This document shows, one piece after another, positions 1 through 11,466 of a stretch of DNA of 64,000 nt. Within the stretch, counting starts at the first letter, position 1. Every line of letters starts with the position of its first letter. The notes below the pieces were generated by a model that saw only the letters and a list, made by a program, of their open reading frames with translations, ran no database searches and was not told the origin of the DNA. Where the stretch lies: positions 203,441,096 to 203,505,095 of the forward strand of contig CM065802.1 in NCBI GenBank assembly GCA_033398695.1. The letters run 5' to 3'. The DNA comes from Orobanche coerulescens. Taxonomy: Eukaryota; Streptophyta; Magnoliopsida; Lamiales; Orobanchaceae. The translations under genes and the position numbers were made by a program.

Positions 1-1320
1 TAGGCAGCAATGGCAAGCATCATGCGAATCGACTTTATCATAGCTACGGGCGAGAAGGTATCATGATAATCGATTCCTTCCCTTTGGGTATAACCCTTTG
101 CCACAAGCCTGGCCTTATAGGCATCAACCTTGCCATCCCCATCAGTCTTTCTCTTATAGATCCATTTATTTCCAATAGTCCTCATGCCAGTTGGAAGATC
201 TACTAGAGTCCAGACCTGATTGGTATGTATCGAGTCTATCTCAGCTTTCATTGCTTCTTGCCATTTATCGGAGTCTATATCCACTATCGCTTGGTCATAG
301 GTGACATGGTCGTTTTCACTGCTATCAGGTGTGTCGTGGAGACCCAGTTCCTCAACATGTGTATAGCCATACCTCTCAGGTAAGTGAGATTCTCTATCAG
401 ACCTTCGAAGTGGAGGTTGTGTTACAATAGGTTCGGTTCTTGATCCCTGATCAGATGTCTCCTTAGGAGTTTCATTATGCTCTTCCAAAGAGATATTTCT
501 ACCCGAGCCACCTTCCTGAATGAATTCATCCTCAAGGAAGTGCGCTTGTAATGCCACAACGACCCTATGGTCTTCTGACATGTAGAATAGATAACCCATT
601 GAGTCCTCTGGGTATCCTATGAAACGTCCTTTTATGGACCTCGCTTCCAGTTTGTCCACCTTAGCCTTTTTGACATAGGCTGGACATCCCCAAATCCTTA
701 TGTGATTAAGGCTTGGTTTCTTACCCTTCCACATCTCATGCGGAGTGATAGGAACAGATTTGGAAGGACATCTATTTAGGATATAGGCGGTTAGTAAGGC
801 ATACCCCACGGGTAAATAGGTAAATCGGTGTAATTTAACATGGAGCGAACCATGTCCAACAAAGTCCGATTTCTCCTTTACGAAACACCATTTAAGCGTG
901 GGGTTCTGGAGGCGTGAATTGTGAAACTATTCCATGTTCCTTAAGGAACTCATCAAACTCGAGTGCTCATATATTCGCCACCTCGGTCCGACCAAAGTGC
1001 TTTGATATGACATCCAGTTTGTTTTTCAACTAGGGCCTTAAATTCTTTGAATTTAGCAAAGGCTTGATTTATGTTTCATTAAGTACACAATCCCATACCT
1101 AGTATGATCATCGTGAACGTTATGAAATATTGATATCCGTCTCGGGCTACTTCTAAAGCACCACAAACATCGGTATGCACCAATCCAAGTTTATCGGACC
1201 CTTTCAAAAGTCCTGTGAAGGAGAACTTAGTCATTTTGCCTCTAAGGCAAGATTCACAAGTTGGATAGGGTTCTACACCCAATGGACTTAAAAGTCCATC
1301 TTTCTCCATTTTCGAACCTT
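1..1320 (-). pseudogene. C1 pol remnant: integrase and reverse transcriptase N-terminus
   Basis: Minus-strand translation gives typical Copia pol blocks. From about 1310 downward comes the GAG-pre-integrase and integrase core start (YPTCESCLRGKMTK, then LVHTDVCG with a catalytic Asp, then YFITF). From about 760 to 600 comes the integrase C-terminal part (IWGCPAYVKKAKVDKLE, then GRFIGYP). From about 300 to 1 comes the reverse transcriptase start (WQEAMKAEIDSI, VWTLVDLP, KWIYKRKTDGDG, YKARLVAKGYTQREGIDY). Between about 780 and 1080 the frame is interrupted. Polyprotein domain order INT then RT shows Copia, not Gypsy. The RT active site lies beyond the left edge. Confidence 0.88.
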
Positions 1321-1829
1321 GGTCCGACCAACATGACCAAGTCTAAGGTGCCATTTAAGAGCTTGATTAGTATCTTGCCTACCACGTTTCCTAGTTATAG
1401 TGTTCATTCTGTTTTATTTTGCATGTTCGGATGATATAAACCATTCAACAATGTAGTCGTTCCAACCAATTTATTTGAAAATAAATTTTACAACCGCCAT
1501 TGCCAATGAAGAAACAAAATCCTTTCCGGTCCAAGACTGGAATGGATAACTTGTTTTTATGCCCCTTGGGCAAACCTAGTACTTCTTCTAAGGTCTAAAT
1601 AAAACCAGATTATAAACCCAGAAGGATTGATCCAATATCGGTTGCCTCGACACTTTGTCCGCTTCCAACAGTGATCATTATTTCCCGACTTCAAGTTTTC
1701 TACTTCGTTCCAGATCCCGATTCATAGTACAAATGTGAGAAGTGGCACCGAATCCGTAATCCATGAAGCGTAATATACGATGAGCGAACAATTAGTTTCA
1801 AAAACAAAAAGTTCCGTACTGATGCGCCA

Positions 1830-2641
1830 TTAATCTTGGGACAAGTCCTTCGCCAAAGGGCTGACTCACCGCATTCAAGGCATTTGTCCGTAGGTTTTGG
1901 ACCGCCTACCTTTTGAACCTTTCGGCCTTGCCCTTTCCTTTGCACCCTTTCTTGGGTTTGTCTTGCTCGTAGGTCTTTTTCTTCTTGTTCTTGGACCTCT
2001 TAGGCCCGTAATAAATCACAAGAGCAAATTTCTCTCGGTTTAGTCTTCATGTTAGACTGCGTCGTCACCAGTTTATTCATTAGCCCAGCTAATGTGCATG
2101 TAATTTCATTACAGTTGAAATTCATTACAAACTGCATGAAAGAGTCAGGTAGAGATTGAAGGATGAGATCAATTTGAAGGGATAAATCCATATTAAAGTT
2201 GAGCACCTCGAGCCTCTCAATCATAGAGATCATCTTGAGGACGTGGTCTCCCAATTTCTCCCCTTCTTTCATCCTAGCACTGAACAACTGCTTTGATATC
2301 TCATATCTAGCAGTCCTACTGTGCTCTCCATAAAGTTCGGTCAAGTGTGCGAGAATCTGCCTAGCAGAAGTCATTTTCTCGTGCGCTCTCTGCAGCTCAT
2401 TAGTCATTGAGTCCATCATAAAACCACGGACTAGCACATCATCCTTGACCCATTTTTCATGGACGTCAATGTCTTCCTGATTACCCCTAGTCCGGATTGG
2501 AGTCGGTGGAATGTCCGCCTCCAAGACGTATCCCAGAGACTCCATACTGAGTACAATCATCAGATTCCGCAACCAGTCAACAAAGTTAGGGCCAGTTAGG
2601 AGATTCTTTTCAAGTAGTATTGCAAGTGGGTTTTTAGCCAT
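1830..2641 (-). pseudogene. C1 gag remnant
   Basis: An open stretch from 2641 to 2000 encodes a Copia Gag (UBN2-type) beginning MAKNPLAILLEKNL, with the conserved FVDWLRNLMIVL block and the ...LTELYGEHSRTARYEISKQL segment. I chose the ATG at 2639-2641 because it is where the family protein normally begins; the open frame runs 14 codons further upstream without similarity. After a stop and frameshift, a degenerate zinc knuckle (CLECGESALWRRTC) is readable near 1840-1885 in another frame. Gag forms the virus-like particle of the retrotransposon. Broken and presumed non-functional. Confidence 0.85.
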
Positions 2642-2683
2642 TTTAGAGAGATTCAATTTCGTTTTCTGCAAAGATTTAGACAA

Positions 2684-4318
2684 GATTAAATTAGTGACTT
2701 GTTTATTTATGACCGAGTATAGAACTTAAGGTCTTGTATAATTCTTGTCTTGGCTCCCACTAATTTTATCGGAATTATACACTCCCATGTTATAATCCGG
2801 AAATCATGGTTAGATCGACTTCTTAGTGGTGATCAAGTTCTTTACAAATTTTAACAGACGCAACCTATCAGGTTTCTTGCCAATTAATTTACGTAAAGTG
2901 GTGTCTAACACCAACCCGTCTAATGATGATTTGATCTTCTTTACCCCTAGTCTTCATGCCCTCAACCTATTAGGTTTCTTGGCAATCCCGACTATCTAAG
3001 TTGTTGACCATCAACGTCTATCGGTTGACTATTGAATCTCACCCTAAACCTATCAGTTTCTAGGCGAAATTTATCACCAACCGAAGGCATCTAATGCACT
3101 CAAGAATTTTTCAACCTCTACCAAATGTACTACCCCGATAACTCGGAAGCATAGCACACCACTCGGGTATCAATTTTCTACGAGTTTGATGGAGGGTAGG
3201 AAACCTCGTAACCTTTTTCAAACTTAGTCTGCTTGTAGTCGGAGAATTTCCGATTAATGTTACACTTTGCACATTAATTCAATTATACGCGCGTTTGTTG
3301 GTTTGTCAATCATTCAAAATGAAAATGTAAAAACAAGAACCTAGTTACTACCAACATATAGCTCATGGACCTAATTCCTAAGTACTGGGCCAAGCGAATG
3401 ACCCAATAAATAAAAAAAAGCAGTCTTCGATTCTTCGTCTTCTCGGTCGGTTGTCTTCGGTCTTCTTCATACCCAAAATAATAATTACATCATTGAAAAA
3501 ATTGCATCCTATACAAGTTTTTCTAGTAAATATAAATAGACTCAAAACGGCCTTTACAACCCAATCGAATCGAACAAATCAAAAAACTAAGTCCACGAGC
3601 TATATCACCATCACATAAGGATTCCATACATCATGTAATGGCAACGAAATTAAACAATTAATCTTAATATAAATTAATCTAATCAATTTCTACTAAATTA
3701 ATCCAATTAATATAAAGTGGCATTAAAATTAAATAATCAATTAATATATTAATCCAATCAATATAAAATTAATCTATTAAATTTTAATGGTATTAATCCA
3801 ATTAATACTAATATTCGTCATTTTAATTTGTTCGAAGTAATCCGGCCAAAATAATATTCTCGTTTAATTTATTTCCCTTAACACAAAAAATATTCCAAAT
3901 ATTAATTTAGTCAAATTAAAATCCAATATAAATTTTGGGAAATAATTACAACGAAATATAAACTTAAAACGAGTCCGGATAATTCGGTTTTAGGCCAGCC
4001 GCGCCCGATTCAAAATCGGGCCAAAAACCCGAGGGCACTGGCCGAGCCAAGCTTGGCGGCTGCCGAGTCCTCGATCGGCAGCATCACGCCTCTCGGCGGC
4101 CGAGACATGGCCGAGCATGATCGGCAACCCGGCAGTACGGCCAGTGATCACGCCGCACCACCGCCGGCACCGTTCTTCGTTTTCGGCCGTTTCCAAAAAC
4201 GTGATGCTACAACGAACAATTTAAAATCTACGATTATTCCAAACATGATTCTAAATCATAATCATCATCCAAAAGCATTCAAAATGCACAAATAATCGTA
4301 TATACGGAAACATTGACC
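2684..4318 (-). other. C1 untranslated leader (no gene seen)
   Basis: About 1.6 kb between gag and the primer-binding site of C1. It is AT-rich at 3600-3960 and has a short GC-rich block at 3990-4200 that produces small overlapping open frames on both strands, which I take to be spurious. Long leaders are common in Copia elements with long LTRs. No other feature recognised. Confidence 0.6.
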
Positions 4319-4333
4319 TCGCTCCGATACTAC
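4319..4333 (-). other. C1 primer-binding site
   Basis: On the minus strand the bases just inside the LTR read TAGTATCGGAGC, matching the usual plant initiator-Met tRNA primer site TGGTATCAGAGC at 10 of 12 positions. Its position directly next to the LTR end at 4334 fixes the orientation of C1. Confidence 0.8.
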
Positions 4334-6201
4334 TGTTGGGATTAGAAAATAAAACGAAATATGCAATGGAAATAAATACGAATCCCAAACAGGATCGATC
4401 AAGTAACGTATATACGAAAAAAAATACAAAGATAAAGATTCATACCCTTGAAGCCTTTGAAATAAATCTTCGTAAAGTGTAGACGATGATCACGATCCCG
4501 TCCCGAACACGAAATCCCTTCGTTCCAAGCACCGAAAATTTGAAGCCTCTACTTCACACGCGTCGGAAGTTGCCCGGAAAAATCTACAACACTCCGTTCT
4601 ATGAAGAACACGGCTAGGAAGTGTTGTAGGAATTTTTTCTCTCTTAATTTTTCTTACTTCTTTTCACCTCAAAGATGAACAAAATGAAGAAGGAAAATTT
4701 TTCTCTCTCTCCTCACTTAAACTCACGTCCAGGGCTGTTTTTGCAGGTTTGTATGTGTGTGTGTTGTAGTTGTTATATTATGTTGTTTTTATATTATCTC
4801 AAATATATAATACAAATCATATAATTGAGATAAAATGTCAACACATAATAACAAAAATACAACTAACACATACACATGCATGGAAATGATTCCATGTGAT
4901 GTGGGGAGAGGGAGGGCGGCCCATGGTGGAAATTTCTTAGAAAACGAGCCGAGTCACTCGGCTCGTGTACCGGACGTTCGTCAAACGACTCCGTTAAATA
5001 CACTCCGTTTAATCACCAATGTATTTATATTAATTAATTAATCTAATTAATTAATAATATCAAATACAAATATATTTCTCTAAGAAATATAATTTATGAA
5101 TTAAATTAATCACCCAGAACTTAATTTTAATTCATAAGACCGCTATTTTGATTTATCTAATAAATCATAATTAGATATCCAATATCTAATATTTATAGAG
5201 AGATAATAAATTCACATTTATCCGTCAACGCTCTGATGCGCGACTCGTAGGTCCGTCTCACCGGCATTGGGAGGAACCAATGAGTGCGGCAAGGCACTTA
5301 GCCACTAGCGGGCCGCATGTAAACCCCGATCGAGAACGAATGAAGGGATCATTCCATAACCATTATGTCGTGAATACTATATACGTATAGACACTTTATC
5401 AGATGTCCCGGTCAAGTCTTCGGGTCACGGTAAAGTCAAACCCTACTATTGACTAGACTCTATACATGTGTTAATGCAAATCAAGACCGACTGATTAATA
5501 GTGTATCTAATACGACTATATCAGAATGCTTTGGCCAAAGACTCATGATCTTATTTTCCATTAACCGTATAGGACATACGCCTGCTCACTAACAGGAGAT
5601 AAAATCCTTTCTTGGCATACAGTAAAGACTGCTACCTGCCCGTATAGTCCGCACTTCGAGGTCGACTCAGCAATTAAGCAAATGAGTCTAACTACTCTAA
5701 TGACAAACTAAACGTCACAGGCACATCTTCTATTGAATCCTCAAGTCAAAGGTCCACATACACTATCACAACCTTTTGATTCATCATCGACTCTTCGAGA
5801 GTGAATACCGTGTGACTGAATCGAGTATGAGTCATGTTCGAGTATACTGGTCCCACCAATATTCTTTATAACTATGCTGTCAAGACGTGCACACGTCCTA
5901 GCATCAGTTATACAAGTCTTATTAAAACTTAATGCCCATTTAAGTTTATTGACTTGCGAACGATTTTCGTAAATAAACTTTAAACACTTCCAGTGTATTT
6001 TCTCTTATCCCATAACGAGAATGGAATGTTCAGTTTATTTACATGGACTTCACTTCAATGTTTACCAAGTCAAGAATGCAATTGAAATACAATAAACAGT
6101 GAATGAATCGAATTGCCTTTTTATTATTTATTCCATAATTACAAGTACAATGCCCCTACTCTCTCATCCCCTGAGTGGCATTCGAGGGCATATTCCTAAC
6201 A
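4334..6201 (-). repeat. C1 5' LTR (1868 bp)
   Basis: On the plus strand it starts TGTTGGGATTAG and ends TATTCCTAACA, so on the element strand it runs TGTTAGGAATA...CCCAACA with TG/CA termini. The primer-binding site is immediately inside. The partner LTR is outside the window, so the outer end is called from the TG terminus and from the abrupt switch to helicase coding sequence at 6202. Confidence 0.85.
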
Positions 6202-6561
6202 AGTATATGCCCTGACGAAGATGATACCGTCAATAAAGAAGATGTTTATTCTGTCAAGTTCCTAAACACTATAAGGACTTCTGGGATACCAAATCATATA
6301 ATTGGACTTAAGTTTGGTTGTCCTATAATGCTTCTTAGAAATATTGACTAGTCTGTCGAGCTTTGTAATGGGACTAGATTGATTGTTACTGCGATTGGCA
6401 AGCACGTTATTGAGGCTAAGACGACACATGGAAAGAATGCTCGAATGAAGGTTTTCGTACCTAGGATGATACTTTCACCTTATGATATTACCAAGTTTCA
6501 TATTAGATATCAGCGAAGGCAATTTCCTATATCAGTCTGTTATGCAGTGACAATCAATAAG
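6202..6561 (+). pseudogene. PIF1-like helicase fragment (Helitron-type)
   Basis: One continuous frame of 120 codons, with a single TAG at about 6349, reads as the C-terminal half of a PIF1-family ATP-dependent DNA helicase. It contains FLNTIRTSGIPNH, GCPIMLLRNID, LCNGTRLIVTAIGKHVIEA, VFVPRM and RRQFPISVCYAVTINK. These helicases are the RepHel partner in plant Helitrons and also occur as PIF1-like cellular genes. The expected continuation after TINK is absent because G1 starts exactly there, and the left side is cut by C1. A Helitron origin is inferred; no Rep domain or Helitron ends are visible. Confidence 0.85.
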
Positions 6562-6776
6562 TGTAATACCAGAGATCTTCGTTCCGGTTTCGTTGAATTT
6601 TTCTTCGGTCGAGCGGATTTTTGTCATCCGCATCTTTGGAATCGTGTGCTTCCACTATGGTACGTTGAGTTTCATATCCTGTTCGTTATTGTTTTGGATC
6701 TTAGTCTGTGTGTTTGCGTGATCGAGACGTCGTCGAGTATCTAGTCGGATGGTCGGGTGTTGGCTGTTGGGATCGA

Positions 6777-7092
6777 GTTACGGACGTAAGACCTGGACAA
6801 TTACGGCCGTAAGACTCCCACACACGCTGGCCTGTTAGGACTCTGTTATGTCCGTAAGGGTTAACCTGTTACGGCCGCAAGGCATTGGCCGGTTACGGCC
6901 ATAATGCGTCGACAAATTTCGGACAGTAGCCCTGGGGACCTGGTTACCGCCGTAAGGACACGTCAAGTACGGCCATAAGGCGTGCTCGTTACATACGAAA
7001 GGCAGCGGCCATTACGTACATAAAGGCAGTTGACTGAGTTACGACCGTAAGGCACTGCCGGTTACGGCCGTAACATTGTCGGCCATATATAG
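6777..7092 (+). promoter_or_regulatory. G1 LTR palindrome cluster plus TATA box (5' copy)
   Basis: Around ten variants of the palindrome TTACGGCCGTAA (for example TTACGGACGTAA, TTATGTCCGTAA, TTACGACCGTAA) lie in 300 bp, and the last ends only about ten bases before ATATATAG at 7085-7092. The arrangement resembles an upstream activating array before a core promoter. That transcription starts shortly after the TATA box is inferred. Confidence 0.7.
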
Positions 7093-8039
7093 GCCTGGGC
7101 TTCGGCCAAACCTCATTTTCTTGCATTTTCTTCACCTGGTGGCGGCTGCGTACGGGAGTGATCAAGGAGAGGAGTTCTTGGCCAGTTCTAATCAATTCCA
7201 AGGCATTTTGGAAGATCCGTTTCGATTATATCATCACTGAATCCTTGTTCTTCGCCAGATCGAGGTGTTTCTTCCGTAGAACCCTAGTTGTGTATTTTTT
7301 TTGGGGGGGGGGGGGGTTCTTCGTGATTCATTGATTTTGTCCGAGATTGATGAATTGTTCTCGGTATTCTTGTTGTATTGATCATGGTCTTCAGATTTTG
7401 TAACTCATTTATCAATTTTTATCACACGGATCTTGCTTCTCGATTTCCTTGAAGAAACCCTTGGATTCTTGTTGTTTTTAGGGTTGATTCGGATTCCGTT
7501 TAGCATTATTGATTCGTGGTGATATTATTTTCGTAGTTTTCGTGGGGTTTTTGAGTTCTTGGCCGTTTTTAGAAGTTCGAGGGCTACCTGACCGTGTCCG
7601 TTCGTCGTTTCCTTGCTCGTGGTATCGAGGCAAGTATCTTGCCCATACGTTTCATGTTTCGTAGACGTAATTGTTGGTGAATGATTTTATGTGCTATCCG
7701 AATGATTAAATGAACCTTAAAAGGATCGGTATGTTCTCAATAAATGTTGTCTTTCAAAAGATAACTCGTATGCTTCGTAAACAAATGTGTTTTCGGAATA
7801 TGTTTGTTGGTTTCGTATGTTGGAAGATGTTACAATAATATTTAGTGGATATAGTATACCATATTAATTGCCGAAGATTGTGTATTGATAAGTGTAATTT
7901 TTATGAGAAAATGTGATACCATGTGATATGATTTGTGACTCCTTTATAAGGAGGTGGTGATGTTCCTTGTGGTTTGTAAATTTCATGTGCTTGTTATTGT
8001 GTGATTGTTGTAAGTGATGTGCCTCCGGGTAAGATTGTT

Positions 8040-8500
8040 TAATCTCCAGGATCCGTACTTGCTAGTACGGGTCGGGAGTGACCGTAGGGCTATCCAATCG
8101 GGTATGTCTTCCGGGGACTCCGAGGTTCGTGTATTGTTAGCGAGATGCCGGGGATAACTTGTGGGGTTATCCATCGGGTATGTCTTGCGGGGACTCCGAG
8201 GTTCGTGGCTTGTTAGCGCGATGCCGGGATAACTTATGGTTGTGGATTGATCGTGTGATGTACGTGTCATGGGTTGTCTAATCGGGTAAGTCTCGTGGAG
8301 GCTCCGAGGTTCGTAGCTTGCTAGTGCGATGTCGGGACGACTCTGAACGTACGTATGGTTGTGATTGTGTGACTGTTGTCACTGTGATATGTGAATTGGT
8401 ATGGTTTTCCATTAAGTTATTCACTCGGGTATGTTCTGCGGGAGCATCTGAGGTTCGTGGCTTGGTAGCACGGGACGCGAATAATCCTTGGGAATCTTTT
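8040..8500 (+). repeat. Tandem repeat in G1 5' LTR (about 75 bp units)
   Basis: Four to five imperfect units share the core GGACTCCGAGGTTCGTG, each preceded by ATCGGGTATGTCT-like sequence and followed by TTGTTAGCGCGATGCCGGG. The same array recurs in the 3' LTR at about 13750-14225. No function is evident. Confidence 0.8.
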
Positions 8501-9261
8501 GTTATGGATGATTGAGTCGTGGACCACGTGCTTCGTGATTTGGGTCGTGGACCCCGTGCCTTGTTACCGGAATTGGATTTTGGAAAATAATTTTTGGGCT
8601 GTGTCCCTAAGTGTTTTCGAAAGACTTGAGAATTCTTAAATCCCAAATGTTTTCAAAACTCCCGAGATCGTAAATGTCTTGTAAGATGTACTTTGGGTTT
8701 ATTTCCCACCTTTTATGATTTGAACTGTCTTGATCAAGTGATTTATCTCGGGAAGTATATTCACGATTATTATGTTCTTAGAGTATGTTGTGTATGGCTT
8801 GTATTCGTATTTTATACTTGCACTAGTAAAACAGTAGAGTTTTGCTAACCCATGAGTATTCGGGGGGTGGATGTCTGTATTGCGTCCAGGTACTTGCAGG
8901 TTGCCGGGGAGCGAATCACAGGATCGTTACGAAGGATGATGGAAGACGACGGTACTAATCACATGAAGACCAGTGTTGAGTTTTTTGTAGAGTTCTGTTG
9001 TTTGTCTCTCCGTTGTGTTATTCTCCCGTTTTATGGGAATGTTGATGTATGTTAACCCCTGCATGGGTATAAGTTGTGAGAAAGAGTTATGTATGCTTGA
9101 TGTGTATGTTATGTAAAAGACCAAATCGGTCTAACGGTTCATTATGTAGCCATATCGGCATGTAATGTAATGTATTATTTTGTATTTAGCCTGGTAGATC
9201 CTCATGGAGATGGTCTGCGGCGCTGTAATATTCCCGAGTGGTTTGAGAGTGTTACATAATA

Positions 9262-9273
9262 TGGTATCAGAGC
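9262..9273 (+). other. G1 primer-binding site
   Basis: TGGTATCAGAGC, a full match to the initiator-Met tRNA primer sequence used by many plant LTR elements, five bases inside the 5' LTR end. Confidence 0.9.
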
Positions 9274-10446
9274 TTAGGTTGCGGAAACCTAGGCTGTCGG
9301 GTTGAGTTATGTGTTTCCGGGTCTTGTCTTGTCAGATTTTGTCTGACTGAGTCGTGTCGCGATGCGTCGTCTGATGTGTCGGTCGTGTTTAGTGTCGAGG
9401 TGCAGCCATCATCTTCGTGCGATCTATGGATGTAAGTCTCCCTACTTTGTTGTGTCTCGTGTTATACGAGCTTGTGTGATTTTCATGTTATGATGTGGAG
9501 TTAAATGCGAATCGTGAATATGTGATCCGTGCTTGTTGATTTTCGTACTGTGCTGGAATGAAGAGTGATGCCGGTATATATATATATATATTTGTATAAA
9601 CCGTTTTTACAGGAGTAATGTTTTGGTATGGTTACGCAATGAAAGGTTATCGATGTGATATTTCGAATATTTTGGGAAGTCATGTAAATCTTATTTTAAA
9701 ACATCCTTCAAGAAAAGGGAAAAAGTTTGATTTCCGTGTAATGACCTCGAGACCGAAAACTTTGAGAATTTAAACTACTTATATTTTATTTTCATCTTGC
9801 ATTACAAATTTTCAAAATGTGAAATTTGATTTTGAAAACTCAAACAATGTCTATCAAAAATTTTTACTTGAGACGTGACTTTCGTTTTCAACTTTTCGAT
9901 TTCTTGGATTCCGATTAAAAGGTATGTAGTGGGGATATTGTTATTTTGGATATGATGCTCAGAATTGTGATTTAGTAGTGGTGTGAATGCTGACGTTCAG
10001 TATGCACCCGTCGAGATAGTTCTCTTGACCGAGAGGTGGAGAGTCGGTTTAGAATGTTGTTTAACTTCTGATGGTTATTTGTGCAATGTTATAATGATGT
10101 GAACTGTCAGTGTTTGGATTCGTATGTTGTTTATTTATAACCTTCGGCTTTTGATACTGTTTGGTATATGTTCATGAACGTGTTGCTAGATTAGGACAGT
10201 TAGCGCATGCCAAGTGTGGAGCTAGCGCGCGCCAGCGTGGCATGGATAGCGCACCCTAAGTCTCTGTTGGAGCGCATGATAATCAGTCTGGGCAGAAGCT
10301 CGGGAATTGCACTTTCGCCATAGGTCTAATTTTTGTTATTGTTAGACCGATCGTTTGTGGCCGTATTCTATGTGTGTTGTCCAGTGATAACAATTGTTGT
10401 GTGTGATTATGTGATCTTTCATTGCGATAGGTTGTTGCTTATTAGT

Positions 10447-11466
10447 ATGCCGAGGGGCAGAGGGCGTGGTCGTAACTGTGATACCGATGACCACGGGATC
10501 AGATGCGGAATCGAGAGAATATTGCTGGGAATGATATTGGTATGGGTGTTGCTACTATATTGCAACAAGAAGTAGCACAGATGACTTAGTTGACCCAGGC
10601 GGTTCAATGTAACACTGACGCGACTCAGAACGTCAGTGTAACTCAATGGCTTCGAGAGGTAGTTCATATGAATCCCCCTCGATTCGCCGGTGCTACGGAC
10701 GCATTGGGCTAGGATGGTTGGCTTTTCCAATTGGGGAAGATATTCGAGGCTGTCGATTGTCCTGAAGAGCGGAAGGTGCCTATCGCTCAGTACCTTCATG
10801 ACAAGGATGCCGCTAATTGGTGGGAAGCTGCTAAACCTCGTGATCGTGATGTCACGTGGGCGGAGTTCCAGGCATTTATGGAAGCTGAGTTCTGTCCGAA
10901 ACCTATTAGAGAGCAGAGGATTTGCGAATTTTATGTGGCAGAACCGCAAGATATATCGGTGTCGCAGGCTATCATTGACTATAGCAAACAACTCAGTTAT
11001 GTGCGAGATCGGGTGAGAACCGAGGAAGAGAGGATCCTTCACTTTGACAGACGGATGAAGCCGAAGATTCGCCAGTATATGTCGGGACTCACTTTCACTT
11101 TGTTGAGAGATTATCAGGATCGAGCCTTAGCCTATGAGCTAGCTTCGTTACCGTCGGAACGTGTGCCCGAGTCGAAGAAATAGAGGAAGTCCGATGACCT
11201 TGTGGGCAGTATCGGAGTTGGTGTTCCTAGTTTGCAACGTCGTAGTCTTTCCGCTGTGAAGCTCCATCGCTCGATGCATGGGCTGAGAGTTCTAATTCGT
11301 CTGCTTTGACTCCTAGTAGAGCCAGGAGGTGTTTTAACTGCAATGTGTCGGGGCATGTTCGTGCGCATTGTCCTTCTCTGCTGGTAACGTGTTACAAGTG
11401 CGGACTCGAGGGACATCAGGTTCAGTTTTGCGAGTTGGTCACCGAGCCTTCCGAGGAACGGACTTG
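10447..11466 (+). pseudogene. G1 gag remnant (Ty3/Gypsy type)
   Basis: A likely start at 10447 reads MPRGRGRGRN and then loses frame. From about 10637 the frame WLREVVHMNPPRFAGATDALG is followed by an in-frame TAG (about 10711) and then a long open stretch to 11183 with the Retrotrans_gag core (IFEAVDCPEERKVPIAQYL, then ANWWEAAKPRDR, FMEAEFCP, SQLSYVRDRV-like and ILHFDRRMKPKIRQYM). After another frame break, two zinc knuckles are readable at about 11330-11445 (CFNCNVSGHVRAHC and CYKCGLEGHQVQFC). Gag would coat and package the RNA. Coding sequence then stops and no pol follows before the 3' LTR. Confidence 0.88.

Larger units (their letters stand above)
1..6201 (-). mobile_element. C1: partial Ty1/Copia LTR retrotransposon (3' part outside window)
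   Basis: Read on the minus strand the order is LTR (6201-4334), primer-binding site, leader, gag, then integrase and reverse transcriptase running off the left edge. This GAG-INT-RT order is that of Ty1/Copia. The long LTR (1.87 kb) and the gag type resemble the Angela/TAR/TNT1-94 group, but the lineage is an inference. Frames are broken in gag and pol, so the copy is dead. Its right end sits in a PIF1-like helicase fragment. The 3' LTR and the second target duplication are outside the window. Confidence 0.88.
6562..9256 (+). repeat. G1 5' LTR (2695 bp)
   Basis: Starts TGTAATACCAGAG and ends GAGAGTGTTACA, followed five bases later by the primer-binding site. It contains a palindrome cluster (6777-7076), a TATA box (7085-7092), a poly-G run of 14 (7303-7316) and a tandem array of about 75 bp units (about 8040-8500). 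High similarity to 12277-14286 over most of its length identifies it as one of a pair. Confidence 0.92.

Noticed and set aside
4053..4295. Small plus-strand frame in the C1 leader
   Set aside because: Short GC-rich island with frames on both strands and no similarity; leader DNA.
10419..11042. 207-codon minus-strand frame in G1
   Set aside because: Antisense to the recognisable gag coding sequence.
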